A stretch of DNA of 64,000 bases, taken from assembly GCA_021234155.1 (NCBI GenBank), contig JAJEKV010000025.1:10710914-10774913 (forward strand), read 5' to 3'. The first letter of the stretch is position 1. Every line of letters begins with the position of its first letter. The notes beneath the pieces were generated by a model. That model had not been told where the DNA came from and searched no databases. It saw nothing but the letters and a program-made list of their open reading frames with translations. The position numbers and the translations under genes were made by a program. The stretch comes from Isoetes taiwanensis. Its lineage: Eukaryota > Streptophyta > Lycopodiopsida > Isoetales > Isoetaceae. Positions 61,270 through 64,000 of the stretch are shown here, in pieces.

Positions 61270-63262
61270 GCAGCAATTGGCATTGTTGGCAGAGGAAATA
61301 GGGATGCATTTACTCGGATAGGCAGGTTTTAGACTCAAGCATTTAGAGGAAATAAGGATACATACACTCAGACAGGCAAGTTTAGGCCCAAGCATTTCAC
61401 AATTGATCACATTGTTACATTGTGCACCCTATTGGAAGACAATAAAAATAAATGACATGATCTATATTGCTTCTTCATGGACTTTGCAAAAGCTCTCAAT
61501 ATTGTGCATAGGAGAAGTTCTGGAAGAGACTATCCTTGCTAGACATCCCGTATGAACTGTGAAATGCAATACATGGGATTTATGAGACAGTCACAACATG
61601 AACGCCTCCACCATGCCACCCTATCAACTGTGGGGTGCTTACGTCATTTTTTTTCCTTCTTTTTTTTTTTTTTTTTTAATTTACCAGGTTTGTTTAACCC
61701 CTCTACAACAAATCCTGCAATTTGAGCCTATCCATCTGGCATGCTACATCACCTAAACTTAACATGTTTCGTTAGATCTTTCAATTTCCACATCATGGTT
61801 AGCAAAATTCCAAATATCAAACTAAAATTGTAGGCGCACCGGCTTCTTTGAAAATGGGGTGATGGAGCTCACTTTTACATCAGATTACGGTGGGCTGATA
61901 TATGATGATGATGTGGACCACCTTGCTTACACTCCGGCAGACATGAAGCGCCATCTCAATGCTCAACGAGCGCGTTACGGTGGTGACATGCGAGTGAACC
62001 TGGCTAAGACTAAGGTGGTCCTCATATCATCCTCACGTCAGCCATGAGCCCCCTTCTTCAGTTACTGGCGGCAAAATGTGAAAGTGGCATCCACCTACAA
62101 GTATTTGGGAATGGAGTTCCCCTCTAGTATGCAGTGGGATGCTTACATCCATCTACGAACACCAGTGGCCTGGAAGGCACTAGAGGCAATGCAGAACAAC
62201 AGTCATAGAGCAGAGTTATACGACTAGACCCATCAGCCGCACCTGTTCGGGGCCTTGATAGAGCTTGTCCCTTTATAGGGGACGAGATTCTGGACCCCTG
62301 TGGTGTCCCTCTCTACCTAAATAATTTGGAGCAGGTACAGAAAGCCTTTTTAGTTGGGGTTGAAGTCCACAGTCCCATATCAGATCCTACTATGGGTGAT
62401 AGGTTTCTTATCCATTTAGATGGCAATCCTGGATTGCCACATCGTCTACTTTCAGAAGGTGGTCACTATGGACGATGATCGCATCCTTAGCCTGTCTTAT
62501 ATCATGACAATGGGGCCACAGCGCCTCACGGCCTGTTGGAAGGAAAAGTGAGCTCAGTAGCTCTCCAGATGGAATGTGCAGGAGCACATATGAATATAGG
62601 TGCAAACATAGGCAGACTGCCACAACTTGAGGCAGTACTTTGATGCTTGCTTCCTCAAAAAGTTTTGGGAGGCCAGCACTCTTAAATAGGTCAAGACGAC
62701 ACATTACCAGTGCCACGTGAATCCTTCATTGGAAACGGGACCCGCAACGCTACTTGTGTACCATCTGCCTATGAAAAGGCGCAGACTCATTGCCTCGATC
62801 CGCATGGCTGCATATCGTCTCCAAATTGAGACAGAAAGATGGATTGGGGAGCCACGACAAGACAAGCTCTATTGATGCTGGGAGCCGTTGAAGATGAATG
62901 TCATACCCTCTGTGTTTGTCCAAATATGACTAAAAGGCGGGTGCGTTATCTTGGTTGTCAGGCTTGGTACATGTGATAATGAGCATGGCTCCAGTTCAGA
63001 TGCTGGGATCGTACCTACAGGAGGTCGTACATCTGCAGATCAACTATGTCCCCGGACATTCGCATGAGTTGAATATGTCTTACTTGATATGTATATTTGT
63101 ATAGTTTGACATCACTTTTATTGCTTCTACAATTTTTTCCTCAAAAAACTTTCGAGGCGGGCTTTTTTTTAACGCGGACAGTAATAAGTCTGCTATGCTC
63201 TCTTTTGGATCCCATAGGCTGATTGGTCTCCGTGGACAATAAAAACTTTATTCTATTCTACT
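61270..63262 (+). mobile_element. LINE reverse-transcriptase remnant
   Basis: Non-LTR RT blocks follow in order: KFRPKHFTIDHIVTL (61,380-61,425, family GFRPKHST..I), DFAKALNIVHR (61,480-61,515), a space with a T-run at 61,650-61,678, then YDDDVDHLAYTPADMKRHL and VNLAKTKVVLISSSRQ (61,900-62,045), where the catalytic F/YxDD region and the NxxKT motif lie. VASTYKYLGMEF follows, then further thumb/C-terminal scraps. Stops are frequent, so the copy is dead. The 3' part ends in a TTTTCCTC..GGCGGGC motif and a short (TTCTA)n tail near 63,250. A tandem duplication of about 55 bp (61,290-61,343 and 61,344-61,398) lies in the RT start. Confidence 0.8.
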
Positions 63263-64000
63263 CTTCGAAGTATGTGGGTTTTTTTTTCCTCTATTGTTCT
63301 TTTGTACACGATTGTCTCCAGCATGTCATGTCGGTTGGTCCCTTTCTCTTTAGTTTTTTGGCAAAGCCTTATGATTTCAGAAGCTTCAGCTTCAAATACG
63401 AGGAAAATAAACTAGCAGGAGCTGATGACAGTTCTCAAATTCGTGCTTAGAAAAAGTTGCTTGATGCCTTAACTCCAAGATGTGTTTCTCTTGGATTTTG
63501 AATACCTCAAGCTGGATATGACAAGCAATATACATTCCAAGTGAATTGTTGTCAGCTCGTCGCTGTATTTTGGCAGCTATATATCATGTTTTTAAGCCAA
63601 TGTTTGAGTTTTGGAGCAGAGACATAGATATATAATATATTTACATTCCTTTGCCTATCTATGATGTCTAATTAAATAGAGTAGCTATGCCAAAATATGG
63701 CTTGGGAGTTTCAAGCGCATGCAACAACTATTGCCAGTCTTTCTAATCAAGCATGTGTTGGGCATTGTCCCAGCTTATTACGATAGAAAATCAATTTTAT
63801 CTATAAATCTTGTGAAGGATAAAGGCTACTCAGTCTAGGAGAATTCATTATTGTGAACTATTCCATAAATCTTGTGAAAGACAGTCGCTATTAGAAGGTT
63901 TTAAGGTATTCATTACAAACCTGGTAAGATCCGTCTTCTGGAACATTTGAGAGAGAGCACTAACCTATTCCAAGGCTTTTTGAGAGTCAAGCTATGTTCT
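63263..64000. other. Intergenic, no gene seen
   Basis: AT-rich, with no ORF or repeat that I recognise except two copies of ATAAATCTTGTGAA near 63,802 and 63,866. Confidence 0.5.

Overview
This window is nuclear DNA from a land plant. The clearest evidence is a GNOM-type ARF-GEF gene on the minus strand (34.8-39.4 kb), a member of the plant GNOM/GNL family with the DCB-HUS-Sec7-HDS layout. Supporting evidence comes from a plant-type CCCH zinc-finger exon, GT-AG introns, and a dense mix of copia, Ty3/gypsy, LINE, SINE, TRIM and Helitron remnants. I cannot name the species. The base composition is AT-rich, except for the more GC-rich stretch at about 46.6-53.1 kb. I saw nothing bacterial, organellar or CRISPR-like.

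Layout. 1-1.7 kb is AT-rich and has no gene. 1.7-6.3 kb is a very decayed plus-strand copia element. 6.7-15.66 kb is an LTR-internal-LTR-internal array on the minus strand. It has a gag but no visible pol, and carries an extra coiled-coil ORF. 15.7-22.5 kb is a host gene I do not recognise. Its coding exon is split by a young copia element (16,539-21,633) with a perfect 5-bp target duplication. 22.9-24.0 kb holds further unrecognised exon-like ORFs. 25.6-29.4 kb is a frameshifted minus-strand gene encoding a coiled-coil, transposase-like protein. 29.8-30.0 kb is a fold-back element between 25-bp direct repeats.

30.67-32.3 kb carries two unrelated gene fragments head to tail: a CCCH first exon, then exons of an HhH/endonuclease III-like protein. 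34.8-39.4 kb is the ARF-GEF gene, intact except for one in-frame TAG just before the Sec7 domain. 40-46.5 kb has miniature LTR (TRIM) elements, one complete with an initiator-Met-type primer-binding site, plus a 0.5-kb direct duplication. 46.6-50.6 kb is a decayed multi-exon gene ending in an FCP1/NLI-like HAD phosphatase domain. About ten copies of a perfect or near-perfect palindrome are scattered through its non-coding parts.

51.3-52.2 kb is a gypsy RT/integrase remnant. 54.28-54.86 kb is a Helitron-like element containing 117-bp inverted repeats. 55.0-55.4 kb has spaced repeats, and 58.9-59.2 kb has two copies of a hairpin unit with compensatory changes. 60.1-61.0 kb holds duplicated units, a tRNA-derived SINE and long (TC)n tracts. 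61.3-63.3 kb is a LINE reverse-transcriptase remnant.

Most of the sequence is therefore transposon-derived. The only near-complete host gene is the ARF-GEF. The strongest unexplained signals are the dispersed palindrome family at 46.8-50.8 kb, the ARF-GEF stop codon, and the clustered LTR differences at ACTGTAGC motifs.
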